This document shows, in pieces, positions 24,342 to 33,436 of a stretch of 64,000 nucleotides of DNA. The DNA comes from Aestuariispira insulae. GTDB lineage: Bacteria > Pseudomonadota > Alphaproteobacteria > UBA8366 > Aestuariispiraceae. A program made the position numbers and the translations under genes. The stretch spans positions 1-64,000 of the forward strand of contig NZ_QRDW01000008.1 in NCBI RefSeq assembly GCF_003385955.1, read 5' to 3'. The notes under the pieces were generated by a model, which ran no database searches, was not told the origin of the DNA, and saw nothing but the letters and a program-made list of their open reading frames with translations. Position 1 is the stretch's first letter; the number at the start of each line of letters is the position of its first letter.

Positions 24342-25289
24342 TCAGCCCTGACTGGATATTGTCAGATGGGCCAGACGTTTCATTTCCAGGCGCTGTTTGG
24401 CGACCGAGTCCAGGATAAACCCGCTGGTCAGGCTAAGCAAAGCACAAATGCCGATACCGGACGCCAGGATCGCGGTCGGGATCCGCGGCACCAGGCCGGT
24501 TTCCAGATATTCCAGGATCACCGGTAGCGCGGTCAGTCCCGAGATCATGGCCAGGATCAGGGCGATGATCGAAAAGAAAGCCATGGGGCGGTAATCCTTG
24601 AACAGCCGGACCATGGTCATCAGGATGCGCCAGCCGTCCCTGTAGGTGCTGAGTTTGGATTCGGTTCCTTCCGCACGCTCGAAATAAGGGGTTACAATCT
24701 CTTTGGTCGGCAGGTTGAGGCTGAGCGCATGGATGGTCATTTCAGTTTCGATTTCAAAACCGGCGGACATGACCGGGAAAGATTTCACAAACCGGCGGGA
24801 AAAACCGCGATAGCCGGACAGCATGTCGGTAAAGCCGCGGCCGAAGAAATAGCGCGCCGTGCTGGTCAGGGCCCAATTGCCGAAGCGATGACCGGACCGG
24901 TAGGTCTCCTGGCCTTCAACCGATTCACGGCAGCCCACCACCATATCCACGCCGTCATCATGCAGCGCGGAGAGAAGTTTGGGCGCGCTCTCGGCGTCAT
25001 AGGTGGCATCGCCATCGGCCATCAGGTAATAATCGGCATCGATCTGGACGAACATGGAACGGACCACATAGCCTTTGCCCTGCATGCCTTCACGCCGGAC
25101 GACGGCCCCGGCTGCACGGGCTTCCTCAACCGAATTGTCCTTGGAATTATTGTCAAAGACATAGATCTGTGCGTTGGGGAGGACGGTCCTGAATTGCTGC
25201 ACAACCTTGCCGATCGCACCTTCTTCATTATAGCAAGGCAGTAAAACGGCCACGCGGCACTGTTCCAGCGGTTTATCCATGATCTCCAT
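24342..25289 (-). CDS. Family 2 glycosyltransferase with two C-terminal membrane helices
   Basis: A 315-residue GT-A enzyme of the dolichyl/polyprenyl-phosphate sugar transferase type. The catalytic domain (residues about 10-230) begins VAVLLPCYNEEGAIG, and includes VFDNNSKDNS and LMADGDATYDAES, the acidic metal-binding motif. The C-terminal part has two hydrophobic helices (about 235-257 and 272-298) that anchor it in the inner membrane. Such enzymes load a sugar onto a lipid carrier at the cytoplasmic face for later use in cell-envelope glycans. No other glycan genes are near. Start could also be the ATG at 25280. Confidence 0.88.
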   Translation of the reverse strand: MEIMDKPLEQCRVAVLLPCYNEEGAIGKVVQQFRTVLPNAQIYVFDNNSKDNSVEEARAAGAVVRREGMQGKGYVVRSMFVQIDADYYLMADGDATYDAESAPKLLSALHDDGVDMVVGCRESVEGQETYRSGHRFGNWALTSTARYFFGRGFTDMLSGYRGFSRRFVKSFPVMSAGFEIETEMTIHALSLNLPTKEIVTPYFERAEGTESKLSTYRDGWRILMTMVRLFKDYRPMAFFSIIALILAMISGLTALPVILEYLETGLVPRIPTAILASGIGICALLSLTSGFILDSVAKQRLEMKRLAHLTISSQG

Positions 25290-25496
25290 CCAAAACTGTC
25301 AGTGATCTTTGTATAGCGATTGTCGCCACGCCAGGCAATTGAAAGATGTGTAACGGACCAATGGTGCGGGTTGTGAAGAAAATTTACGGCAGGTCCGCCG
25401 ATTTGATATAGAGCATATGGTCAAGCCGGTGAGTGGTGTTATGATGACTTCATCCCGCCAGAGGATTGATATTGAACTGTAAAGTGAGGCTGAGCT

Positions 25497-25694
25497 ATGG
25501 ATGAAGTGGATTATAACGCGGAGATCGCACTGTTGATCAATGAAATGCAGGGCGAACCGGAAGACATCCATGAAATCCAGATGCGACTGCGTCAGATGAT
25601 CTCCACCATGCGCGCCGAAGGCCTGCCAGTGCCGGAAGATATTAAAAAGCTTGAGGCGGAACTGGATAAGGCGCTGTCAGGCGAGGCTGACTAG
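25497..25694 (+). CDS. Small conserved-looking hypothetical protein
   Basis: A 65-residue acidic helical protein, mostly two amphipathic helices (AEIALLINEMQ and a coiled-coil-like stretch IQMRLRQMISTMR ... IKKLEAELDKAL). A ribosome binding site GAGG lies at a good distance. I do not recognise it. It is convergent with korB, 15 bases away, and divergent from the glycosyltransferase across about 200 bases. The absence of hydrophobic segments indicates a cytosolic protein, perhaps a small protein-protein adaptor; function is open. Confidence 0.6.
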   Translation: MDEVDYNAEIALLINEMQGEPEDIHEIQMRLRQMISTMRAEGLPVPEDIKKLEAELDKALSGEAD

Positions 25695-25709
25695 GGCAGC
25701 GTATCCCAC

Positions 25710-26729
25710 CTAGCCGACGGTCCAGGTATGGCCAGCCTCTATCAAATTTTGTAATTTTTTAATGCTGGGATTTCTCCTGCCCATGACGTCGGCAATCTGC
25801 TGGTCGAAGGCTGCAGTGGGGGCACAATAGATCACGCCCATGGCCACGGGTAAGTCAGGGCCTTCCATGGCGGCCAACATCCCTGCCATGACCCGGTCGG
25901 TTTCATCATGGATCAGGATGTCGGCTTCGGTCACACCGTTTTCACCGATCGTAACGGCTTCCAATTGTAATTTCCCGGGTTTCAGGCGCAGGCCTTTCTT
26001 TGCTTCCCTGCCAAAGCGCATGGGCTGACCGTTTTCCAGATGGATCTGGGCGTCATCGGCCTTGTCCTTGTCCATAATATGGCCAAAGGCACCATCATTA
26101 TAGACGATGCAGTTTTGCAGGATTTCGACGAAACTGGCCCCTTTATGCGCGTGGGCGCGTTTCAGCGTCTCGCTCAACTCCTTGATCCGCACATCGCCGC
26201 CGCGCGCCACAAACCGCGCGCCGGCCCCCAACGCAAAGGGAATGGCATGGGCCGGTTGTTCCATCGCACCGGCAGGCGAGGATGGCGTGCGCAGGCCCGC
26301 GCGGGATGTCGGTGAATACTGCCCCTTTGTCAGGCCGTAAATCTCATTGTTGAACAGCAAATATTGCACATCCACATTGCGCCGAAGCAGGTGAAACAGA
26401 TGGTTGGCGCCAATGGATAGGGAATCCCCGTCGCCCCCGACAATCCAGAGATCCAGATCCGGATTGGCCAGCTTGACACCGGTTGCCACCGCCGCCGCGC
26501 GTCCGTGGATGGTGTGGAAGCCATAGGTCTTCATGTAATAGGGAAATCGCGCGGCACAGCCGATACCGGAAATAAAGACAGTGTTTTCCGGCCTGGCCCC
26601 GATATCGGCCAGTGTTTTCTGCACACCTTTCAGGATCGCATAGTCACCACAGCCGGGGCACCAGCGCACATCCTGGTCGGTGGCGAAATCCTTGGGGCCG
26701 AGCGGTTTCATCGGGCTGGTTTCATTCAT
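25710..26729 (-). CDS. korB: 2-oxoacid:ferredoxin oxidoreductase, beta subunit
   Basis: Partner of the upstream alpha subunit; together they oxidatively decarboxylate a 2-oxoacid (probably 2-oxoglutarate) to acyl-CoA with ferredoxin as electron acceptor. The 339-residue protein has the cluster-binding segment RWCPGCGDYAI (about residues 22-32), the thiamine diphosphate site GGDGDSLSIGANHL, and the metal-binding NNEIYGLTKGQ. The ATG at 26729 overlaps the end of korA by 8 bases; an extension to 26864 would be spurious. The pair could bypass the lipoamide-dependent dehydrogenase under low oxygen or supply reduced ferredoxin. Confidence 0.92.
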   Translation of the reverse strand: MNETSPMKPLGPKDFATDQDVRWCPGCGDYAILKGVQKTLADIGARPENTVFISGIGCAARFPYYMKTYGFHTIHGRAAAVATGVKLANPDLDLWIVGGDGDSLSIGANHLFHLLRRNVDVQYLLFNNEIYGLTKGQYSPTSRAGLRTPSSPAGAMEQPAHAIPFALGAGARFVARGGDVRIKELSETLKRAHAHKGASFVEILQNCIVYNDGAFGHIMDKDKADDAQIHLENGQPMRFGREAKKGLRLKPGKLQLEAVTIGENGVTEADILIHDETDRVMAGMLAAMEGPDLPVAMGVIYCAPTAAFDQQIADVMGRRNPSIKKLQNLIEAGHTWTVG

Positions 26730-28608
26730 CGTCGGATCCTTCCAGCAGGGCGGCCGCGGCGGTTTCGATCTCATGCACCTTGAAAGGTTTGCCGGTGACC
26801 TTCCTGAGGCTGGTTGCTTCCAGTAACAATTCCGCGCGCAGGAATTTAAACAGCTGGCCGTCATTCATTTCCGGGATCAGAACATGATCGAAACGATCCA
26901 GGATATCGGCAAGATTGGCCGGAAGGGGCCAAATATGGCGCAGATGAATGTGCGAGACGGCCAGGCCGGTTTCATTCATGTTGCCGACGGCCCGATGGAT
27001 CGGTCCGAAGGTGGACCCCCAGCCCAGGATCGCAAGCACGCCTTGCTCTGGCCCGCGGCAGATTTCCTGAGGCGCGATGTCATCGGCGATGCCAAGGATC
27101 TTGTTGCGCCGGAAATCGGTCATTTTTTGGTGATTATCCGGATCATAGGAAATATTGCCGGTGACATCCGCCCGTTCGATCCCGCCGATCCGGTGCATCA
27201 ATCCGGGGGTGCCGGGCACGGCCCACGGCCGGGCGAGCGTTTCCCCGTCCCGGTCGTAGGGATGGAAATCGGTGACTTCGGTCACGATCCGTTCCTTGGC
27301 AAAATGCTCGTAATCCTTTTCCAGGTCCGGAATGCGCCAGGGTTCGGAAGCATTTTGCAGATAGCCGTCGGTTAACAGCATGACTGGGGTCATGTATTTG
27401 GTGGCCAGGCGTACCGCCTCGATGGCCACATCAAAACAATCGGAAGCGGTCCTGGCGGCCAGCACCGGCATGGGGGCATCACTGTTGCGGCCGAAAACCG
27501 CCTGAAACAGATCCGATTGCTCGGTTTTGGTCGGCAGGCCGGTCGAGGGGCCGCCCCTTTGGGCATTGACAACAACAAGCGGCAGTTCGGTGGCAATGGC
27601 CAAGCCCAGTGCCTCGGTTTTCAAAGCGATGCCGGGGCCGGAACTGGAGGTAACCCCCATCTTGCCAGCATAGGACGCGCCGATCGCGGCACAGGCGGCG
27701 GCGATCTCATCCTCGGCCTGGAAGGTCAGCACGTCATGGTCACGCATCTTTGAAAGCACATGGAGAAGCTGAGAGGCAGGGGTGATCGGATAGGAACAGA
27801 AAGTCATGCCCAGATCGGCCATCCGGCATCCGGCGGTCAGGCCCCAAGCGAGAGCTTCCGCCCCGGTGATATTGCGGTAGAGGCCCGGCGGGATGTCGGC
27901 TGGCGGCACATGATAAAGTGGTAATTCGGCAGAGATCTCTGCCGTTTCACCAAAAGCGTGCCCGGCCTTCAATGCGGCTTTGTTGGCAGCCAGGATGTCG
28001 GCTTTGCCGGCGAATTTTTCCTCCAGCCAGCGAAGTGTTGTTCCGGTATCGCGCTCAAACATCCAGAGCACCAGGCCCAGGGACCAGAGGTTTTTCGTGC
28101 GCAGGGCTTCCTTGTTGGAAATATTGCAATCCGCGACCGCATCCTGGGTCAGTTTCTGGATATCGAGCGGAATGATCCGATAAGCATCCAGGCTGCCATC
28201 TTCCAGCGGATTGGCCTCATATCCAGCCTTGCGCAGGTTACGGTCGGTAAAGGATCCGGCATCGGCGATGATCAGGCCGCCACGGCGCAGATCGTTGAGA
28301 TTGGTGATTAGGGCGGCGGGATTCATTACCACCAGCACATCCACCATATCACCGATGGTACGGATCTTTCGGGCACCGAAATGAATCTGGAAGGCGGAAA
28401 CGCCATAGGTGGTGCCGACGGGGGCCCTGATTTCCGCCGGGAAGTCTGGAAAAGTGGCCAGGTCATTCCCGGCAACTGCGGTCGCCAGGGTGAACTGCCC
28501 GCCGGTCAGTTGCATGCCGTCACCGGAATCGCCGGCAAAGCGGACAACGGCTGACTCAAGCGCGTCACTATGGTCTGGGTTCGGTACAGTATTTGATGAT
28601 CCGTCCAT
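26722..28608 (-). CDS. korA: 2-oxoacid:ferredoxin oxidoreductase, fused gamma-alpha subunit
   Basis: A 628-residue protein with the gamma domain first (about residues 20-200; VVRFAGDSGDGMQLTGGQF) and the pyrimidine-binding alpha domain after it (about 220-600; TFCSYPITPASQLLHVL, SSSGPGIALKTEALGLA and LGWGSTFGP). This fused order is typical of the two-subunit enzyme family in aerobic and microaerobic bacteria. SD AGGAG is seven bases ahead of the ATG. The gene overlaps korB, so the complex should be made in a fixed ratio. No ferredoxin gene is next to it. The assignment to 2-oxoglutarate is by family; a pyruvate or branched-chain substrate cannot be excluded. Confidence 0.92.
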   Translation of the reverse strand: MDGSSNTVPNPDHSDALESAVVRFAGDSGDGMQLTGGQFTLATAVAGNDLATFPDFPAEIRAPVGTTYGVSAFQIHFGARKIRTIGDMVDVLVVMNPAALITNLNDLRRGGLIIADAGSFTDRNLRKAGYEANPLEDGSLDAYRIIPLDIQKLTQDAVADCNISNKEALRTKNLWSLGLVLWMFERDTGTTLRWLEEKFAGKADILAANKAALKAGHAFGETAEISAELPLYHVPPADIPPGLYRNITGAEALAWGLTAGCRMADLGMTFCSYPITPASQLLHVLSKMRDHDVLTFQAEDEIAAACAAIGASYAGKMGVTSSSGPGIALKTEALGLAIATELPLVVVNAQRGGPSTGLPTKTEQSDLFQAVFGRNSDAPMPVLAARTASDCFDVAIEAVRLATKYMTPVMLLTDGYLQNASEPWRIPDLEKDYEHFAKERIVTEVTDFHPYDRDGETLARPWAVPGTPGLMHRIGGIERADVTGNISYDPDNHQKMTDFRRNKILGIADDIAPQEICRGPEQGVLAILGWGSTFGPIHRAVGNMNETGLAVSHIHLRHIWPLPANLADILDRFDHVLIPEMNDGQLFKFLRAELLLEATSLRKVTGKPFKVHEIETAAAALLEGSDDE

Positions 28609-28831
28609 ATCGGAACTCCTGCCCTGATCCGCCCGGCGGTTAGCTTTTTGATTTCCACCGATGTCTTAGAGATTACATGGTGATTTGCCCAAGCGCCAAC
28701 AAGGGAATTGCCCCGGCCGGAGTTTTTCACCCCGGCCAGGGGAATCAGGACAGTTTTATATCTTGAAAGGATTGGCGGTGCGACGGTGCCATCGCAATGG
28801 CGGGCAGATCCTATTTTTGCGGATCAGTTTG

Positions 28832-29287
28832 TCAGGCCATGTCCTCGCGCAGGGTGGATACCCGGCCCAGCAGGGTCAGCGCGCGCGTGGCATTATTGAC
28901 AGCGGTGAAATTGTTGCTGCCCATGCTGCCTGCTAACTGCATTTGCCAGTCCGCTAGATAGTTGCGCGGCAGATTTCTGGACTGGTTCGACCGGCTTTTA
29001 GGGGCACTCATCAGAATATCGTAATCATGATAACTTATGGCATCTGCATCAAACAGCAGATCCGCCAGCCGCTGATTCTGGGACGGGCTCATCTTGGTCG
29101 GATCAAATTCCTTGGCCGCCAGGATAAAAGCGGCTTCTTGGCTCATGGTGATGATGTCGGCATCTTCATGAGCGGGGGCCGGGAATGGTTCCAACGGGTT
29201 TGCAGGCACACCCGGCGGTGGCGGCAGCTGGGCTTTGTAGCCCTCGGCGCCGCCGATAATATTGGTAAATAGGTTTACCAGCTTCAT
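28832..29287 (-). CDS. Hypothetical soluble protein
   Basis: A 151-residue protein, not recognised. After MKLVNLFTNIIGGAEGYKA comes a proline-rich segment (LPPPPGVPANPLEPFPAPAHEDAD), then helices: MSQEAAFILAAKEFDPTKMS, PSQNQRLADLLFDADAIS, and a charged C-terminal part with RNLPRNYLADWQMQLAG. No signal peptide is convincing. AGGAGAGAG lies well placed before the ATG. It is downstream of korA on the opposite side of a 223-base gap, in the same orientation as korBA. Possibly a dosage- or stress-related helical protein; the function is open. The proline-rich part may be a flexible linker. Confidence 0.55.
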   Translation of the reverse strand: MKLVNLFTNIIGGAEGYKAQLPPPPGVPANPLEPFPAPAHEDADIITMSQEAAFILAAKEFDPTKMSPSQNQRLADLLFDADAISYHDYDILMSAPKSRSNQSRNLPRNYLADWQMQLAGSMGSNNFTAVNNATRALTLLGRVSTLREDMA

Positions 29288-29565
29288 GGTCTCTCTCCTG
29301 TGCTCCGCAATCCGACTCGCAGGATTCGTGCCAAAGGAAGAATCGAAGGTGAATCAACAAATTACCATTGCAGTTTTTCTAAGGAGGCAGTTTCAACCGG
29401 GCAAAAATGAGATGGCCTGACCCCTTGATGGCAATTCATGCCGCCAACCGGGCTCAAGAAAAAGTCATCATTGGCCTATTGGGACGATGCGGATCGTTAA
29501 CCGTTTGGTGATGCTTGCCTGTTAACTTGTGAGAAATCTAACCAGAGGCGTTGGGGAAATTTCCG

Positions 29566-31611
29566 ATGGGGGCGAATAGCCGCGTTGAAAACTGCGACTT
29601 CCAGATTTTGGGGCCGGACTTTGATTCCGTTGCTTTGAAGCTGATAATGGCTGCAGGTCCCTGTTCCATCGCGCAGACCTTGGGGCTGCGTCGGGAAACC
29701 TTGCAGGATGACCATATTCTGAATTACCTGAGCGCCAACAGTTTGCGCGTGATTTTCAATGTGCTTTTGACTCGGAAAATCCTCCAGATGAACCCGGCGG
29801 TAAATGAAATGGCCCGGCATGACCGCTTCGAACAACTATTACCGCCGCTTTCGGAGAACTATGCCGAAAACCAGCGGGAACGGGATCGGGAAATCTTGGA
29901 AAACAGTTTTGTTCAGGCCCGGGTCACGGATCTTTGCCGAGTGCTCAGTCCTCTCGCACAGGATGAAAATCCCATCGCAGACAGTATGCCGTCCGGGGCT
30001 GTGCGCAAAATTTACACGGATAAAATACGGCCGATCCTGGCCCAGCTGGATCTCAGCCTGGAAGCGACATTGCAGGATAGCGGGTTTGAAAGCGCGATTA
30101 TTGGCGTCAACAATCTGATGATGGTCTTTCCGGTCGCGGTGATCATGCATATGCGGCGCCTCGCCCTGGAGGATGATGAATTATCGGCCTCTATTCATCC
30201 CAATCAGTTGCGAATCCTGTTCAATATCTGGCTGACCCAGAAAATCCGGGGGTTGGAGGAAGAAGCCTTTCATCAGGCCCGTGAGGAGAATTTCAATTCA
30301 CTGCTGCCGATTTATGACCGGGAAGGAGCGGATGAAATCTGGGCGGCGGATCGAGATACCCTGAATTACGCCTTTGCCCAGGCGCGCATGACCAATCTGG
30401 GCATCGATGAAATTGAAAAACACAAATTGTCTGTGCCCGAGGCATATCTGAGTTCGGCTTCAGCGACAGGCGATGGCAAGGCTCAATCACCGGATGGGTT
30501 TGGCGGTGTCTTTACCAGTTGGTTCACCCCTTATGTGATGGATCTGCTGAACAGCAAGCTGCAATTGATGGTAACCGAGAATGACAAAAAGAATTTCCTG
30601 TTGAGTGACGCTTTTGCCAAGGTCTTCCTGGACCGGTTTTTTCCGAAATTGGTGTTGCCGCACATGGATCGCAATATCGAGGCGATGGCCACCAGTTTTG
30701 AATTGCATGCAAAAACCGCCAAACTGAAACTTGGCAAATTGTCGGACGAAACATCGCGTGAGCAGAGCCTGAAGAAGTTCCTGGAAAGCGACGGCGCGGA
30801 GGAGTTTCATGAATTCCTGTCCAAAAGCGCAATGATTGTCCGTGAATTTCCACAACAGCTGGGCAAGGCGAAAAAGGTGATCTCGGAACATAAGGAATCG
30901 TCTGAAAAGCAAGGTGCCTTTTCCAAGCTGTTCAAAGGCGAGGATAAAAATCTTAAATCCCGGGCAAAGGACGGCAAGAAATATCTAGCCGTCGAGCAGG
31001 CATTCCATGATGCTGCAAGCCGCCTGGAAGAGCCGCCGGTCGTCCGCCTGGATGAAACCGATTTTGCACTGTTGGGTGATTTTGTCGAAAAGATTGATCC
31101 TGCACGGATCGATATGCTCTACAAGTCGGTTGAATATGAGATTTTCAAGCCCAGCGGCGACACGAAACCAGGGGCGGCCCTGACCGATACCCTGTGCAAG
31201 ATTTTCAGGGATGAGGAAACCGATCCCCTGGAAATCGGGATCATTCTGACGCAGATGATCTATCGTCGTTACCCGTTCAATTTGGAATATATTGATACCT
31301 TCTTCCAGAATAATGCGCGTTTCTCCAAGGAGAAGGTGATCGGGGCTTACCCCTATCTCAAGAATGCCATGGTTTGGGAATTGAAAAGTCAGGCAAGCCG
31401 TTTGGCGGAGCTTGCGGACCAGGATGACGAATCTGCCTTCGATGAAGAAGTGCAATTATATAAAGTTTCGCGCCGGGTCGCCCTGGTGATGGAAATGCGC
31501 GGCCCGGCGGACAAGATTGCCAAAGACCTTAGTTCGAAGCCCCTGGATCTGCCGGCTGACCGGCGGCGCTATTGGGAAGAGAAAAAACTTCCGGAGTTGC
31601 GTCCCGCCTGA
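29566..31611 (+). CDS. Large hypothetical helical protein with an internal tandem duplication
   Basis: The 681-residue product is highly charged, without signal peptide or membrane helix. I do not recognise it. Residues about 18-123 and 172-278 are homologous: SLRVIFNVLLTRKI matches QLRILFNIWLTQKI, RFEQLLPPLSENYAENQRERDREILENSFVQAR (only the pattern is noted here) matches the second copy ending in LNYAFAQARMTNL, and MRRLALEDDE follows the same helix as LRRETLQDDH. The period is about 155 residues. The remaining 400 residues form a helical region with no repeat I can see. Start: ATG at 29566; a TTG at 29551 is possible. It is convergent with the flavin reductase gene, 16 bases away. Confidence 0.7.
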   Translation: MGANSRVENCDFQILGPDFDSVALKLIMAAGPCSIAQTLGLRRETLQDDHILNYLSANSLRVIFNVLLTRKILQMNPAVNEMARHDRFEQLLPPLSENYAENQRERDREILENSFVQARVTDLCRVLSPLAQDENPIADSMPSGAVRKIYTDKIRPILAQLDLSLEATLQDSGFESAIIGVNNLMMVFPVAVIMHMRRLALEDDELSASIHPNQLRILFNIWLTQKIRGLEEEAFHQAREENFNSLLPIYDREGADEIWAADRDTLNYAFAQARMTNLGIDEIEKHKLSVPEAYLSSASATGDGKAQSPDGFGGVFTSWFTPYVMDLLNSKLQLMVTENDKKNFLLSDAFAKVFLDRFFPKLVLPHMDRNIEAMATSFELHAKTAKLKLGKLSDETSREQSLKKFLESDGAEEFHEFLSKSAMIVREFPQQLGKAKKVISEHKESSEKQGAFSKLFKGEDKNLKSRAKDGKKYLAVEQAFHDAASRLEEPPVVRLDETDFALLGDFVEKIDPARIDMLYKSVEYEIFKPSGDTKPGAALTDTLCKIFRDEETDPLEIGIILTQMIYRRYPFNLEYIDTFFQNNARFSKEKVIGAYPYLKNAMVWELKSQASRLAELADQDDESAFDEEVQLYKVSRRVALVMEMRGPADKIAKDLSSKPLDLPADRRRYWEEKKLPELRPA

Positions 31612-31626
31612 TAACCGGCCGGATGA

Positions 31627-33054
31627 TCAGAATTTCAACAGGAAACGGACAATCTTCCGCATGCGCTCCGAAAAGAGTTTCGGTGTGTAATAACTGCCTG
31701 CGGCCCGTTTCGAGACTTCGCTTAATGTGGGATAGGGAATGATCAGCCCCGCCATGGCACCGATTTTCATCTTCTGCTGGATCGCGAGGGTCCAAAGAGA
31801 GATCAGTTCTCCGGCCTGTTTGCCGACAATGGTCGCCCCCAGGATCCGGCCTTTTGGATCGGTCAGCACCTTTGCGAAGCCGTCAGTTGCCTTTTCCGCC
31901 CGTGCCCGGTCATTTTCACCATAGCTCCAACGTAAAATCGTGACTTTGCCGGATCCCAGCTTTTGAATAGCCTGTTGCTCCGTCAACCCGACCTGGGCCA
32001 GTTCCGGGTCGGTATAGCTGACCCAGGGGACAGCATTATGGGAAACCTTGGCGGGCAGTTTGAAAAGAATGTTGCGAATGACAATGCCGGCATCATAACC
32101 CGCCATATGGGTGAACTGATAACCGCCGGTCACATCGCCGATGGCATAAATATGTTTGTTGCTGGTACGCAGGCGCTCGTCGACATTGATCCCGCGCGGT
32201 GAGAATTTCACATTGGCCCGGTCCAGATCCAGGCTCTCCACATTGGCCTTGCGCCCGGCGGCAATCAAAAGATGGCTGCCTTCCAGGGATTGCGTCTGAC
32301 CGTCCCGGCTGATGGAAAGCTGGATGATATCACCATTTTGACTGCTGCCGACAACGCTGGTTTTCTCGTGGATCGAAACCCCTTCAGAAATGAGTTTCCG
32401 GCGCACGATGTCGGCGGCTTCCGGATCATCCTTGCCCATGAAGCGATCCATCTCGATCAGAGTCACTTTGGCCCCGAGACGCCTGTGGGCCTGGGCCAAT
32501 TCGGCACCGATCGGTCCGCCCCCCACCACCAGCAGATGGTCGATCCTTTCGGTGACGTTGAAAATGGTTTCATTGGTGAAATAGGGGGTGTCTTTCAGGC
32601 CCGGAATCGGCGGGACCATCGCGGAGGAACCGGTGGCGATGACAAAATACTTCGCCTGGATGCGAAAATCACCCGCGGCGATCTCGTGGCCGCTGAGGAA
32701 CCGGCCGGGAGCCTGGACCACCCGGACACCCAAACCTTCAAAGCGCTCGACCGAATCATGGGGGGCAATGCCATCGATCACGGAACGGACATGATCATGG
32801 ACCGCCTGCATATCAATGGCGGGATCGGCGGATCGGATCCCGAACATGTCGGCTTCGCGAATATCCTGTGCCCTATGGGCTGCGGCAAGCAACGCTTTTG
32901 ACGGGACACAGCCGAAATTCAAACAATCGCCCCCCATAAGATCCCGCTCGACCAGAACGACATTGGCCCCCATTTGGGAGGCGCCGGCCGCGACAGAAAG
33001 GCCGCCGCTGCCTGCACCGATGACACAGATATCCGCATTGATGTTTTCGACCAT
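31627..33054 (-). CDS. Flavin-dependent NAD(P)-disulfide oxidoreductase (mercuric-reductase-like)
   Basis: A 475-residue class I pyridine-nucleotide disulfide reductase. The FAD site GAGSGG is at about 13-18, the redox-active pair is in GGDCLNFGCVPSKALL (C44 and C49), a NAD(P) site GGGPIGAELAQAHRRLG is in the middle, and the C-terminal dimerisation segment reads IPYPTLSEVSKRA. The usual HxHPT histidine of lipoamide dehydrogenases is replaced by the YPT form seen in the mercuric-reductase-like subgroup, and there is no N-terminal metal-binding domain, so mercury reduction should not be assumed. The ATG at 33054 is preferred to one 39 codons upstream. Confidence 0.88.
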   Translation of the reverse strand: MVENINADICVIGAGSGGLSVAAGASQMGANVVLVERDLMGGDCLNFGCVPSKALLAAAHRAQDIREADMFGIRSADPAIDMQAVHDHVRSVIDGIAPHDSVERFEGLGVRVVQAPGRFLSGHEIAAGDFRIQAKYFVIATGSSAMVPPIPGLKDTPYFTNETIFNVTERIDHLLVVGGGPIGAELAQAHRRLGAKVTLIEMDRFMGKDDPEAADIVRRKLISEGVSIHEKTSVVGSSQNGDIIQLSISRDGQTQSLEGSHLLIAAGRKANVESLDLDRANVKFSPRGINVDERLRTSNKHIYAIGDVTGGYQFTHMAGYDAGIVIRNILFKLPAKVSHNAVPWVSYTDPELAQVGLTEQQAIQKLGSGKVTILRWSYGENDRARAEKATDGFAKVLTDPKGRILGATIVGKQAGELISLWTLAIQQKMKIGAMAGLIIPYPTLSEVSKRAAGSYYTPKLFSERMRKIVRFLLKF

Positions 33055-33436
33055 GATTTTTCCAGCACCCTTTATTGTTCTGACATCATATTTAGCCAAC
33101 GAGCGCTGAAACACCCTTAAATTTTTAGTGAGAATGCCGTTAGCATGATTATGGCGTAATTTTTTTGTCACATGTCGTCACGGCCAAAGTCTGGACCGGG
33201 TCCATTCTTCATCTTGTCCGCCGTTATGTCGGCAGCCGGTGCCGACACAAATTAACGTATAAAAAAATACCGGCTGGGAAGCTGCAGAGGTCTTGATAGG
33301 AAATTTTCCTGGGTCTTATCGACCCGCTGTCCGTCTTATCCGGCGGGCAAGCCTGCTGTTTCAGACTGAGTCAAAATTGGATCCTCTTGAAGGCGAGTCG
33401 CTCTCCCTTCAGGAAACAGTGGAGGTTACTCAGCAT
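33055..33436. other. 382-base divergent region between the flavin reductase and the BCCT transporter
   Basis: Both genes start outward from this AT-rich interval. It contains TGTCACATGTCGTCACG (about 33170-33186) and an A/T-rich block around 33253-33270, but I found no convincing -35/-10 pair or operator. The in-frame stretch from 33293 before the BCCT start codon (33437) is probably untranslated leader, since the family core begins after MSDEKRP and GGAGGT precedes that ATG. Confidence 0.5.

Noticed and set aside
31627-33054. Mercury resistance (MerA)
   Set aside because: The disulfide reductase has no N-terminal metal-binding domain, lacks the C-terminal cysteine pair, and no mer gene is near it.
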